DNA from: Alphaproteobacteria bacterium
Lineage (GTDB): Bacteria; Pseudomonadota; Alphaproteobacteria; Micropepsales; Micropepsaceae
Assembly: GCA_023259375.1 (NCBI GenBank)
Contig: JAHFQC010000062.1
Coordinates: 1 to 32,823, forward strand
DNA: 32,823 nt
Reading direction: 5' to 3'
Positions 7,355-14,868 of the stretch are shown one piece after another. Within the stretch, counting starts at the first letter, position 1; the number at the start of each line of letters is the position of its first letter. The position numbers were made by a program, and so were the translations under genes. The notes beneath the pieces are model-generated. The model saw only the letters and a list, made by a program, of their open reading frames with translations. It did no database searches and was not told the origin of the DNA.

Positions 7355-7962
7355 CCGGCCGTCTCGTCCTCAAAATGTCGATGTCGCTCGACGGGTTCGT
7401 AGGTGGACCCGCGGGCGAGGTCGACTGGATCTTCGCAACCGAGGACGCCGCCGCCGTCGATTGGACGGTTGCGACCTTGGCCGAAGCCGACGTTCACATC
7501 ATGGGCAGCCGCACCTTCGCCGACATGGCGGCGTGGTGGCCGACTTCGACCGAGCCGTTCGCGGCGCCGATGAACGAAAAGCCCAAAGTCTCGTTCGCCC
7601 GCAGCGGTCCGGCGGCGCCGACCACGGCGCTCCGGGATGCAACACGGGCGCGGCAAGCGCGCGGCGAAAGCGCAACCGAAACCTCGGCGGCCAGCTGGCG
7701 CGAAGCCGAAATCGCCCGCGGCGATCTCGCGGCGGAGATTGCGGGTTTGAAACAGCGCTACGGGACGATCCTCGCTCACGGCGGGGCGCGTTTTGCCCAA
7801 AGTCTTGTCGCCTCCGGCCTGATCGACGAGTACCGGTTGCTGATCCATCCGGTTGCGCTCGGCCGCGGCCTGCCGCTGTTTGGCGAACCCCACACGCGGC
7901 TGCGCCTGATCAAGGCGGAGGCATTTGCTGCCGCCGTGGCCCATATCTACGCCCCGGCGTAA
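7351..7962 (+). CDS. RibD C-terminal/dihydrofolate-reductase-like domain protein
   Basis: A 203-residue NADPH-binding fold of the RibD-C/DHFR superfamily. Supporting motifs are MSMSLDGFVGGPAGEVDWIF at the N-terminus, VHIMGSRTFADMAAWWP in the middle and ILAHGGARFAQSLVASGLIDEYRLLIHPVALGRGLPLF (glycine-rich cofactor loop and following strands). Residues around 85-110 are a low-complexity Ala/Arg/Thr stretch that looks like an insertion in the fold. It starts at the ATGA overlap with the VOC gene and ends the MarR-linked operon. Substrate unknown. Confidence 0.87.
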   Translation: MTGRLVLKMSMSLDGFVGGPAGEVDWIFATEDAAAVDWTVATLAEADVHIMGSRTFADMAAWWPTSTEPFAAPMNEKPKVSFARSGPAAPTTALRDATRARQARGESATETSAASWREAEIARGDLAAEIAGLKQRYGTILAHGGARFAQSLVASGLIDEYRLLIHPVALGRGLPLFGEPHTRLRLIKAEAFAAAVAHIYAPA

Positions 7963-8016
7963 ACGACGGAACCGGGCGGCAGGCGCGTTCAACCTCCAAT
8001 CACGTTGGAGGATGCT

Positions 8017-8423
8017 GTGCCGACCCGTATTTCCCGCTCGTTTCTCTTTGCTTTCTGCGCCGCCGTATCGCTGAGTGCGGCGGCGACCGCTGCCGAACCG
8101 GCCGCCAATTGCCCGCCGCGCCCTGGGTTTGCCATGCTCTCGCAAGAGCAGCGCCTGATGATGTTCGCCGACTTGAAGGCCCAGGCCGATGCCGGCGCCG
8201 TCGACATGGACGTCCTGCGCCAGATGCAGCGCGAGAAATTCCGCTCGATGAGCGAGGATCAGCGCAAGGCCTATTTCGAGGGTCTTAGCAAACGCTGGGC
8301 TGCGCTTCCCGCCGGCGACAGGCAAAGCTCAAGGTCGAAGCCCTCAAGTGGCGCGCCGAACACCCCCGCCCCGAAGGCGGTTTCGGTGGTCATCGTCGCC
8401 CCGATTGCGCACCCGCGAAGTAG
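8017..8423 (+). pseudogene. small exported protein, frameshifted near its C-terminus
   Basis: GTG 8017, with GGAGG about 7 bases upstream, starts a signal peptide (ISRSFLFAFCAAVSLSAAATAA) and a helical Gln/Met/Arg-rich segment (LSQEQRLMMFADLKAQ, REKFRSMSEDQRKAYF). At about 8311-8320 the sensible sequence moves from frame 1 to the -1 frame, which reads AKLKVEALKWRAEHPRPEGG and ends at TAG 8421-8423. This gives about 135 residues if one base is restored. Without it, translation runs on to 8484 in a Ser/Pro/Arg-rich, non-protein-like tail inside a palindromic repeat. The disruption may be real or an assembly indel. The family resembles periplasmic helical proteins with LTxxQ-type repeats, but I cannot name it. 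Confidence 0.6.
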
Positions 8424-8458
8424 GGGCGGCTGCACCAGTGCGCGCCACATAGAACAAC

Positions 8459-8646
8459 TGTCATCCCCGGCCGAGCAAGCGTAAGCGCAGCGAGGGGAAG
8501 GGGACCCAGGTGGTGAAGGTGCCTATGCCGCCGCAGAACTGGCTCTGTGCAATCCTTCAAACTCCGGTTGCGCTTGATCACCTGGGTCCCTTTCCCCTCC
8601 CAGCCATAGCGCTTCGCGCGACGGCTGGTCGGCCGGGGATGACATT
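8459..8646. repeat. 188-base nested palindrome, chromosomal repeat
   Basis: Outer arms TGTCATCCCCGGCCGA and TCGGCCGGGGATGACA pair perfectly, and inner arms GGGGACCCAGGTG and CACCTGGGTCCC pair inside them. This is a composite, nearly closed hairpin. It lies between the frameshifted exported-protein gene and the minus-strand membrane protein, and no gene is seen in it. Confidence 0.85.
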
Positions 8647-8652
8647 TGGCTT

Positions 8653-8967
8653 TCACTCCCTCCGCTTTGCTTGGCTGCCGAAATAGAATCCCACCACCGA
8701 ACCGAGCAGGGTCACCACCGGCCCGAACACGATGTTGAGCAGCAGCGCCAGCCGGTCGGCATCGGCCTTCGATTGGTCGGCGGCGATGCGGGCCGCGGCG
8801 GCCAGCCGCTCGACATCGGCGGCGGAATGCACCGTCGCGACCATGGCGCGATGGCCGTCGGCTTCGATGAAGAACAGCACGCCGAAGCCGAGCAGCACCA
8901 TGACGACCAGCAGCACCAGCAGCGCGGTGCCGATCATCCGGCGGGAAGCATCAAGGCGGCGGTCCAT
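8653..8967 (-). CDS. small membrane protein, two TM helices, unknown
   Basis: A 104-residue protein with a TM helix at about 11-34 (MIGTALLVLLVVMVLLGFGVLFFI), an Ala-rich central helix (DVERLAAAARIAADQSKADA) and a second TM segment, LLNIVFGPVVTLLGSVVGFYFG, before a basic tail. The last pattern is common in small bacterial membrane proteins. Codon positions look coding. No partner gene suggests a role. Confidence 0.6.
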   Translation of the reverse strand: MDRRLDASRRMIGTALLVLLVVMVLLGFGVLFFIEADGHRAMVATVHSAADVERLAAAARIAADQSKADADRLALLLNIVFGPVVTLLGSVVGFYFGSQAKRRE

Positions 8968-9589
8968 GGTCGGCTCGAAGTCTGATGTTGCAGGCTATGA
9001 TACATTTCGTATGCTAGGTATACAATCCCAAATTCAGCTGAGCCCAGCGGCAACATCGCATCCCCGCCCTGCATCAGGTGCATCGCGAGGATTCCGTAAA
9101 GGGAGATTTTCTCTCCCTACGAACGCAAAACGTGTCACCGCGGTCCGCCACTCAAACCAACCTGTCATCCCCGGCTGAGCAAGCGTAAGCGCAGCGAAGG
9201 CGCCATAGCGACAGCGTATTGGCGGGGACCCAGGTCATCAAACCCGCACATATCTCGAATGGGTGGCACGCGGAGACGCGGAGCCGCGGAGAACAAGGAG
9301 CGGTGATCCGCTTGTCTCCACTCTTCTCTCTGTTACCGCACAATCGCTCGCTACTTACCCGAACTCCTCCGCGTCTCCGCGTGACTCACTCTTTTCTGCC
9401 CCACACGGGCGCACGGCTCTTTGCGTTGGCACGAAGACCGTTGGGGGGATGTCCCGCCGAAGGCGGGGAAGGGGGGCTTATCTCGTACAAGTATAATCCC
9501 CCCTTTGGTCGCTTGCGCGACCACTTCCCCCCGCGGTCGTAGTGCAAGCTGAGAAATCCCTGCGCCCGCGTGGGGCAGAAAAATCATTT
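8968..9589. other. gene-free stretch made of chromosomal repeats
   Basis: I see no convincing protein or RNA gene. The stretch carries a TGTCATCCCCGG...GGGGACCCAGG element (9163-9238), the CGCGGAG inverted repeat (9267-9383), and a purine/pyrimidine-rich element around 9435-9540 with GTCCCGCCGAAGGCGGGGAA and a later TTCCCCCCGCGG. Short open frames here are products of these repeats. Confidence 0.7.
9267..9383. repeat. CGCGGAG-rich long inverted repeat, second copy
   Basis: CACGCGGAGACGCGGAG at the left is inverted as CTCCGCGTCTCCGCGTG at the right, with about 80 bases between. It is the same family as 4929-5025. Confidence 0.75.
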
Positions 9590-9735
9590 CGTCATGGCCG
9601 GGCGTTCGCTTGCCTCGGCGTAGCCGAAGGCGAAGTCGGGACCCGGCCATCCAGTGTCACTCCACCGCAGATCCAGATTGCACCATCGCCTGGATGGCCG
9701 GGTCCCGCCTTCACTCCGCCGAGGCCGGCCATGAC
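9590..9735. repeat. double palindromic chromosomal repeat (CGTCATGGCCGGG type)
   Basis: CGTCATGGCCGGG...CCCGGCCATCCAG is followed by its inverted copy CTGGATGGCCGGG...CCGGCCATGACG. This is two head-to-head units forming a 146-base dyad just before the GTA leader. Confidence 0.8.
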
Positions 9736-9996
9736 GAATTAAGGTGAAGCGAACTTCTGCCGCCGTTCGCGGGGCAAAGGCTCTCTCCTCCGCAAAAATA
9801 TTTTCTCCCGTTTTCGCCTTGTTGCGACTCATTCCGAGACATCTGTTGTCCATGTTGCCCGCAGCGCTGCAATTATGACGCTGGACGTACAACAAATTTT
9901 TCTCCCGTGTCGCAGGCCGAAAGATTTTTGAAAACTCCCCTTGAAGAATGCGGGTGGTTTCCCCATCTGACATACATCCCCAAAAAAGTAAGCCCA
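9736..9996 (+). promoter_or_regulatory. AT-richer leader upstream of the GTA-like cluster
   Basis: About 260 bases noticeably richer in A/T than their surroundings precede the first GTA gene, as expected of the cluster promoter. An 11-base direct repeat TTTTCTCCCGT occurs at 9801-9811 and 9898-9908, each followed by a TCGC. No confident -35/-10 or CtrA/GafA site can be assigned by eye. Confidence 0.4.
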
Positions 9997-10440
9997 ATGC
10001 CAACGACCCCTGAAAGACGGGCCGAACTCCTGCGCCGTGTGCGCGATGGAGGCGGCCTCATCATGTCCGAATTGGAAGAATTGGGAATCCACCCGGAGGA
10101 CGTCGATGAAAATTGGATGGACGAAATCATGAAGCGTCTCTTCCACGAAATCCGAAAACAGCTGTCCCAGCTCGAAGCCGCCCAGTTCTCAAGCGATACG
10201 CCCGAGCAGGCCGCGCGGCGCGCCGCCAATGCGCGGTCGCTATCTTCGCTGCAGAAAACCTTGGAGCGGCTCGCCCGCCTCGAAGAAAAGCGCGAGACGG
10301 TGCGCGATATGAAGGTGATCAATGCCGACGACAACGCCCGCCTGGAACTGGAACGAAGGCTCGATCAATGCCTTGCCGCCAGACGAGCGCTCTTACCTCC
10401 TCCAGATCCTGAAACTGGAGGAAATTCCGCCTCTTCTTAG
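9997..10440 (+). CDS. GTA small terminase-like protein (gp1)
   Basis: A 147-residue, strongly helical protein that precedes the large terminase. It fits the GTA gp1/TerS position and character: a charged N-terminus (TTPERRAELLRRVRDGG), a helical middle (MDEIMKRLFHEIRKQLSQLE) and a coiled-coil C-terminus (SLSSLQKTLERLARLEEKRE, DDNARLELERRLDQCLAA). TerS is expected to recruit DNA to the packaging motor; GTA versions have lost strong site specificity. The start is uncertain. ATG 9997 gives the expected length with a weak ribosome-binding site, while a GTG at 9907 would add 30 atypical residues. The 3' end overlaps the large terminase by 119 bases. Confidence 0.65.
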   Translation: MPTTPERRAELLRRVRDGGGLIMSELEELGIHPEDVDENWMDEIMKRLFHEIRKQLSQLEAAQFSSDTPEQAARRAANARSLSSLQKTLERLARLEEKRETVRDMKVINADDNARLELERRLDQCLAARRALLPPPDPETGGNSASS

Positions 10441-11617
10441 AAGCTGGAATTTCTGGGCTCGCCCCGAACAACTCCCCCCGCCGGGCGACTGGCGGACCTG
10501 GTTGTTTCTCGGCGGGCGCGGATCGGGCAAGACGCGGGCCGGTGCGGAGTGGGTCGCCGAAGGCGTGCGCCGCCGCAAGATGCGCCGCATCGGTCTGATC
10601 GGCGCCACCTGGCACGACGTGCGCAGTGTGATGATCGAAGGCGAATCCGGTTTGCTGGCGGTTACCGATGCGGTGTTCGAATCCTCGAACCATCGTATCA
10701 AATGGGCCAACGGCGCGCTCGCCGATGTCGTCAGTGCGGAGGAACCCGATGCGGTGCGCGGCCATCAGTTCGATTGCGTCTGGGCCGACGAGTTCTGCAA
10801 GTGGGCTTATCCGCAGGACAGTCTCGACATGATCCTGATGGCGCTGCGTCTCGGCAAGGATCCGCGCATGCTGATCACCACCACGCCGCGCAACATTGCG
10901 TCCTTGAAGGATCTGCTGGCGTTACCGGATGTGGTGCAGACCCATTCTTCGACCAAGGAAAACGCCGCCAATCTGGCGCCGACGTTCGTCGCCGGGTTGG
11001 AACTCAGATACGGCGGTACCCGTCTCGGCCGTCAGGAAATGGACGCCGAATTGATCGAGGACAACGACGCCGCGTTATGGAAGCGCGACTGGATCGAGCG
11101 CGCGCGCGTCCGGGCGCATCCGCCGCTGGGCCGCATCGTGGTGGCGGTCGATCCGCCCGCCTCGGTCGCCGGCGACGAATGCGGCATTGTTGCGGCAGGC
11201 CGCAGCGACACGGGCGAAGGTTTCGTTATTGCCGACCGTTCGGTGGCGGGTCTCTCTGCCGCGGGTTGGGCGGCACGCGTGGCCGAAACCTTCGAAGCAT
11301 TTCATGTCGATGCCATTGTCGCCGAAGCCAATCAGGGCGGCGACATGGTGAAACAGGTTTTGATCGATGCCTTGCCCAATGCGCCGGTTCGCTTGGTGCA
11401 TGCGGTGCGCGACAAACGCACCCGCGCCGTGCCCGCCGCCGCGCTGTACGAGCAAGGCCGCATCCATCACGTCGGCGCCTTTGCCGAATTGGAGGATCAG
11501 ATGGTGAGCTACGACGGCAGCGGCAAAAGCCCCGACCGCATGGATGCGCTGGTCTGGGCCTTGGCCGAACTCTTCCCGCTCAAACGGAGCAATCCGAGAG
11601 TAAGGAAGGTGGAATAA
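10322..11617 (+). CDS. GTA/phage large terminase (packaging ATPase-nuclease), gp2
   Basis: A 431-residue terminase large subunit, the motor that packages DNA into proheads. Walker A is GGRGSGKT at residues 64-71, preceded by the GTA-typical ARPEQLPPPGDWRTWLFL. Walker B is DCVWADE at 151-157, and the coupling motif TTTPRN follows. The C-terminal RNase H-like nuclease has VAVDPP, EANQGGD and the late acidic DRMDALVWA. The length matches family members. ATG 10322 has GAAGGTG 4 bases upstream, inside the TerS gene. The next structural gene (portal) is 0.9 kb away because a repeat and two antisense genes intervene. Confidence 0.96.
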   Translation: MPTTTPAWNWNEGSINALPPDERSYLLQILKLEEIPPLLRSWNFWARPEQLPPPGDWRTWLFLGGRGSGKTRAGAEWVAEGVRRRKMRRIGLIGATWHDVRSVMIEGESGLLAVTDAVFESSNHRIKWANGALADVVSAEEPDAVRGHQFDCVWADEFCKWAYPQDSLDMILMALRLGKDPRMLITTTPRNIASLKDLLALPDVVQTHSSTKENAANLAPTFVAGLELRYGGTRLGRQEMDAELIEDNDAALWKRDWIERARVRAHPPLGRIVVAVDPPASVAGDECGIVAAGRSDTGEGFVIADRSVAGLSAAGWAARVAETFEAFHVDAIVAEANQGGDMVKQVLIDALPNAPVRLVHAVRDKRTRAVPAAALYEQGRIHHVGAFAELEDQMVSYDGSGKSPDRMDALVWALAELFPLKRSNPRVRKVE

Positions 11618-11624
11618 ACCAAAC

Positions 11625-11773
11625 TGTCATCCCGGGCGCGCCACGAAACTTTCACCGTTTGGCAGGATGGCGCGACCCGGGACCCACTTTGAATTCTGTC
11701 AGATGGCCAAGTAGGTCCCGGCTCGGCGCTCTTCTTCGCGCTTCGCGCGTCGAATCGCTTGGCCGGGATGACA
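11625..11773. repeat. palindromic chromosomal repeat inside the GTA cluster
   Basis: TGTCATCCCGGGCGCGCC at the left and GGCCGGGATGACA at the right bound an element of the same family as 4848-4910. It lies between the convergent ends of the terminase gene and the antisense GrlR-like pair. Confidence 0.8.
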
Positions 11774-11774
11774 A

Positions 11775-12104
11775 TCAGAGTTCGCACAGCCACTGAAATG
11801 TCGCGACGATGGCGATGTCCGGGCGTCCCGCCACGCGGGCATCGAGCTGTCCGACACCGACGCCGCAGATGCCGTCCATCGTAATGTCGATTTCGTCCTG
11901 ATCGGCGATCTCGATGAAATCGACGCGCTTGGTATGGCGGCTCATATGCAGGCTGGCGGTGACGCGGTTGCCTTCGATCTTATAGGTGCCGGTGGTGAAA
12001 TGGGTCTGGTCGCAGCCGGCGATGGTGCCCTCGCTGGCGGCGACGATGTTGAAGCCTTTGCAGTCGCCGGCTTCGAAGAACACCTTGTAGATTCCATCAC
12101 GCAT
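11775..12104 (-). CDS. GrlR-like small protein, copy 2 of a tandem pair
   Basis: A 109-residue protein starting MRDGIYKVFFEAGD. It has a GTYKIEGNRVTASLHMSRHTKR segment and late strands with DEIDITMDG, the pattern of the GrlR family (beta-barrel proteins named after the negative regulator of the E. coli LEE type III secretion genes). Family assignment is by motif recall and is moderate. It is a diverged paralogue of the gene directly upstream (same MRDGIY start, same length), which it overlaps by 8 bases. Cys at GDCKGF, GCDQTH, GICGVG and WLCEL may form disulfides. It runs antisense to the GTA genes. Confidence 0.7.
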   Translation of the reverse strand: MRDGIYKVFFEAGDCKGFNIVAASEGTIAGCDQTHFTTGTYKIEGNRVTASLHMSRHTKRVDFIEIADQDEIDITMDGICGVGVGQLDARVAGRPDIAIVATFQWLCEL

Positions 12105-12426
12105 GGGAGTGCCAGGTTATCTCGAAGCCCATCTTGAAGCCGGGAAAGTCGGGCGCCGTGCAGGAGAGCACCGCGAATTCGTCGCCGGCCGGGCCTTCGG
12201 CGTGCAGAACGAAGTCGTCGCAGTCCGGCATGTTGACGGGTTTGGCCTTGTTGTTAAGGCGTTTGCAGCGCACTTGGGCGATCAGCCGCCCGAACTGAAC
12301 GATGAAGCGGCCGACGAATGCGTAGCTTCGATGACAGGCGAGAACGTCGCCGTCCTTGAAATAAACGACGCCCGCGGTCTTGCCGTGCGTGCCGTTGAGC
12401 CAGATCCGATAGATGCCGTCGCGCAT
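12097..12426 (-). CDS. GrlR-like small protein, copy 1 of a tandem pair
   Basis: A 109-residue protein starting MRDGIYRIWLNGTHGKTAGVVYFKDGDVLACHRSYAFVGRF, a close match to the GrlR layout of a short strand, G-x-G-V-V, a DG turn and then a Y/F-V-G segment. GGGGAG about 5 bases before the ATG at 12426 is a good ribosome-binding site. It leads a two-gene minus-strand operon placed between the large terminase and portal genes. The 105-base gap to the portal start must hold divergent promoters for both directions, if the portal has its own. Role here unknown; GrlR itself acts by binding a transcription activator. Confidence 0.7.
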   Translation of the reverse strand: MRDGIYRIWLNGTHGKTAGVVYFKDGDVLACHRSYAFVGRFIVQFGRLIAQVRCKRLNNKAKPVNMPDCDDFVLHAEGPAGDEFAVLSCTAPDFPGFKMGFEITWHSHA

Positions 12427-12531
12427 GCCGCTCCCCTAGCGCGGGAATTTGCACCGCGATTGTTAAGGGACCGTTCCGCAATCGATGACTGGGCGCCGCC
12501 CGGCCACGGATTTTTGTCGCAAGGAGTCACC

Positions 12532-13710
12532 ATGATGAAACCATTCTGGCGCCGCGCGCCGGAGAGCAAAAACGCGAGCAAAAACGCGACGTCTCCCGCG
12601 CTGATCGCATTGTCGTTGATGGGATCGCCGCGCTGGTCGGGTCGCGATTTCCTCGCCGCTGCACGCGAAGGTGTGCTGAAGAACGCGGTTGCGTACCGCT
12701 GCGTGCGGATGATCGCCGAAGGCGCCGCTTCGGTGCCGTGGCTCATCTATGACGGCCGCAAGGAATTGGAAACTCATCCGCTGCTTTCCCTGCTCGCCCG
12801 TCCCAATCCGGAAGAGGAGGGCTCGGCGCTGTTCGAGCGCTGGTATGCCTTCCTGCAATGCGCCGGCGACGCCTATCTCGAAGCCGCCAGCGCCTCCGAT
12901 ACCGTGCGCGAGCTTTATGTGCTGCGGCCCGATCGCGTGTCGGTCGTTGCCGATGCGCGCGGCTGGCCGGTGGCTTATGATTACAAGGTCGACGGCCGCA
13001 CCACGCGGATCGCGCGCGAGGCGTCGGGTTTCATGCCGGTGTTGCACGGCCGCCTGTTTCATCCGCTCGACGATCATTACGGCCTGTCGCCGATGGCGCC
13101 CGCCGGTACCGCGCTCGATGTCCACAATGCCGGCGCGGCCTGGGTCAAGGCGCTGCTCGATAACGCGGCGCGTCCGTCCGGCGCACTGGTCTACAAAGGT
13201 CCCGACGGCGGCAGCCTGACCGACGAGCAGTTCAACCGCTTGAAGCGCGAACTCGAAGACTCCTATCAAGGCGCCGCCAATGCCGGCCGGCCGATGGTCT
13301 TGGAAGGGGGGCTCGAATGGCGCTCGATGAGCTACACACCGTCGGAACTCGATTTCGCCAATTCGCGCGCCGTTGCCGCGCGCGAGATCGCGCTGGCGTT
13401 CGGCGTGCCGCCGATGCTGCTCGGCATTCCCGGCGACAATACCTATGCCAATTATCGCGAAGCCAATCTCGTGTTCTGGCGTCAGACCGTGTTGCCGCTG
13501 GTCGCCAAAACCGCGCGCATGCTGACCGGCTGGCTGTGCCCGCGTTTCGGCGAAAATTTGCGCATCGGTTACGACTCCGATGCCGTCGATGCGCTGGCGC
13601 TCGAACGCGAAGCGGTGTGGGAGCGGCTGTCGCAAGCGAGTTTCCTCACCCTCAACGAACGCCGCGCCGCCGCGGGCTATTCACCGGTGGATGGCGGAGA
13701 TGGGGTGTAG
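12532..13710 (+). CDS. HK97-type portal protein (GTA gp3)
   Basis: A 392-residue portal, the dodecameric ring through which DNA enters the head. Family hallmarks are LKNAVAYRCVRMIAEGAASVPWLIYD near the N-terminus, HPLLSLLARPNP, a DAYLEA strand, RLFHPLDDHYGLSPMAPA, and the late EIALAFGVPPMLLGIPGDNTYANYREA. ATG 12532 has AAGGAG 6 bases upstream; the frame is open further upstream, but that part is antisense to the GrlR-like genes and not portal-like. Length fits GTA/HK97 portals. Confidence 0.96.
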   Translation: MMKPFWRRAPESKNASKNATSPALIALSLMGSPRWSGRDFLAAAREGVLKNAVAYRCVRMIAEGAASVPWLIYDGRKELETHPLLSLLARPNPEEEGSALFERWYAFLQCAGDAYLEAASASDTVRELYVLRPDRVSVVADARGWPVAYDYKVDGRTTRIAREASGFMPVLHGRLFHPLDDHYGLSPMAPAGTALDVHNAGAAWVKALLDNAARPSGALVYKGPDGGSLTDEQFNRLKRELEDSYQGAANAGRPMVLEGGLEWRSMSYTPSELDFANSRAVAAREIALAFGVPPMLLGIPGDNTYANYREANLVFWRQTVLPLVAKTARMLTGWLCPRFGENLRIGYDSDAVDALALEREAVWERLSQASFLTLNERRAAAGYSPVDGGDGV

Positions 13711-13747
13711 TTGTGTCATCCCGGGCCGACCGGACCATCCACTTACT

Positions 13748-13868
13748 CGTCATGGCCGGGCGTTCGACCCGGCCATCCAGGCGGTGGTGAAATCTGGAAC
13801 GGTGCTGGCATTTGCTCGGGCACTGGATGGCCGGGTCCCGATTTCGCCTGCGGCGCCCGGCCATGACG
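13748..13868. repeat. double palindromic chromosomal repeat inside the GTA cluster
   Basis: CGTCATGGCCGGGCGTTCG...CCCGGCCATCCAG is followed by the inverted unit CTGGATGGCCGGG...CCCGGCCATGACG. It lies between the portal and the YkgJ-like gene. Confidence 0.8.
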
Positions 13869-13949
13869 AGTTGGGATATGCGTGCGTTCCTTGTTCATGA
13901 CCGTTGTTATGCTTTCCAATCTGCGCTGCGCGCGCTAAAGGATCACCTC

Positions 13950-14483
13950 ATGGCAGCTTCGAATACCAGTTGCGGCGAATGTTCGGTGTGTTGCGAGGCG
14001 CTGACCTTCGACATCGGCGCCACGCGCAAACTGTCGGGCGTGATGTGTCCGCATTGCCGTCCGCCGCATGGTTGCGGCGTCTACGACACGCGATGGAACA
14101 TCTGCCGCACCTATCTCTGTGGCTGGCGTCATCTCGGCTTGCCCGAGGAATGGCGTCCGGACAAGTCTCAGATCCTGATTTCGTTGCGCGACGGCCGCGC
14201 ACCCGACGGCCTTTCCAACGGCGTCGAATTCCTGCTGCTCGGCACGCACGAGCGCATCACCTGGTTGCCGCTGATCAAGTTCATCGCCGCGCTGATGGAA
14301 ACGCCGCAGCCGGTCTATCTCTCGATCCTGGGCGAGGTCGGTTACCAGTCGCCGTGGGTCTACTTGAACACCATGCCCGCGCTCAGAGACGCCATCATCA
14401 GCCGCGATCTCGCCAAGACCAACGCCGCGCTCGCCGAGGCGCTGCAGCTTTTGCGCGACTATCCGAAAACGGAAATTCCGTAG
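13950..14483 (+). CDS. Cys-rich YkgJ-like (Zn/Fe-chelating) protein, cargo gene in the GTA cluster
   Basis: A 177-residue protein with an N-terminal metal-binding cluster: C8-x2-C11-x2-C14-C15, then C33-x2-C36, C42, C52 and C57 within VMCPHCRPPHGCGVYDTRWNICRTYLCGWR. This arrangement matches the YkgJ/UPF0153 zinc- or iron-chelating family. The remaining 115 residues are an ordinary soluble domain. It is not part of known GTA gene sets and is flanked by a palindromic repeat on each side, so it looks like an inserted cargo (moron) gene. AAAGGA before ATG 13950 supports the start. Function unknown. Confidence 0.8.
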   Translation: MAASNTSCGECSVCCEALTFDIGATRKLSGVMCPHCRPPHGCGVYDTRWNICRTYLCGWRHLGLPEEWRPDKSQILISLRDGRAPDGLSNGVEFLLLGTHERITWLPLIKFIAALMETPQPVYLSILGEVGYQSPWVYLNTMPALRDAIISRDLAKTNAALAEALQLLRDYPKTEIP

Positions 14484-14503
14484 CCTTTCCGCCATTTCGA
14501 GAC

Positions 14504-14584
14504 GGGGACCCAGGTGGAGGCCACACCCCTGGCTGCGGACGCGCGTCCGCTCCTCAAGTGCGCGCGTCAACCGCCTGGGTCCCC
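14504..14584. repeat. GGGGACCCAGGTGG...CCGCCTGGGTCCCC inverted repeat
   Basis: Arms of about 14 bases pair almost perfectly around a 50-base centre with its own GCGCG-rich symmetry. It is the same ACCCAGG family seen outside the cluster and lies just before the small coiled-coil membrane protein gene. Confidence 0.75.
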
Positions 14585-14603
14585 ACCACCAAATGAGTGC
14601 GCC

Positions 14604-14858
14604 ATGACCCTGACCGAAATCGTCCAGCCGGTGCTGGACCGCAAACTCCCGGCCGCCCTTGTGGCGGCTTTTTTGTTGCAGACGGCCGGTGCGCTGTTCT
14701 GGGCGGGTTCCGCCGCCGAGCGCATCGCCACGCTCGAACGCAGCGCCACGGCCGAACAGGACGCACTGGCCCGCGTCGCCGTGCTCGAAAGCCAGATCGC
14801 CACCATCCGCGCCAGCCTCGATCGCATCGAGAACAAGCTGGATCGGAAGCAGAACTAG
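14604..14858 (+). CDS. small TM plus coiled-coil protein (GTA g3.5 position)
   Basis: An 84-residue protein with one TM helix at about 15-35 (LPAALVAAFLLQTAGALFWAG) followed by a coiled coil (ERIATLERSATAEQDALARVAVLESQIATIRASLDRIENKLDRK). It occupies the place of the small g3.5 gene found between portal and protease in GTA clusters, but I cannot show homology to it. ATG 14604 is chosen because the upstream part of the frame lies in a repeat. It could be a spanin- or membrane-associated accessory. Confidence 0.65.
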   Translation: MTLTEIVQPVLDRKLPAALVAAFLLQTAGALFWAGSAAERIATLERSATAEQDALARVAVLESQIATIRASLDRIENKLDRKQN

Positions 14859-14868
14859 AGCTCCCCCC

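Noticed and set aside
4929..9735. CRISPR array or tandem repeat array from the many repeats
   Set aside because: Repeats are scattered inverted elements of differing length with no regular spacers and no cas genes.
12463..13635. 390-codon minus-strand frame opposite the portal gene
   Set aside because: Same shadow effect; no ribosome-binding site or family features, and it lies wholly within the portal gene.
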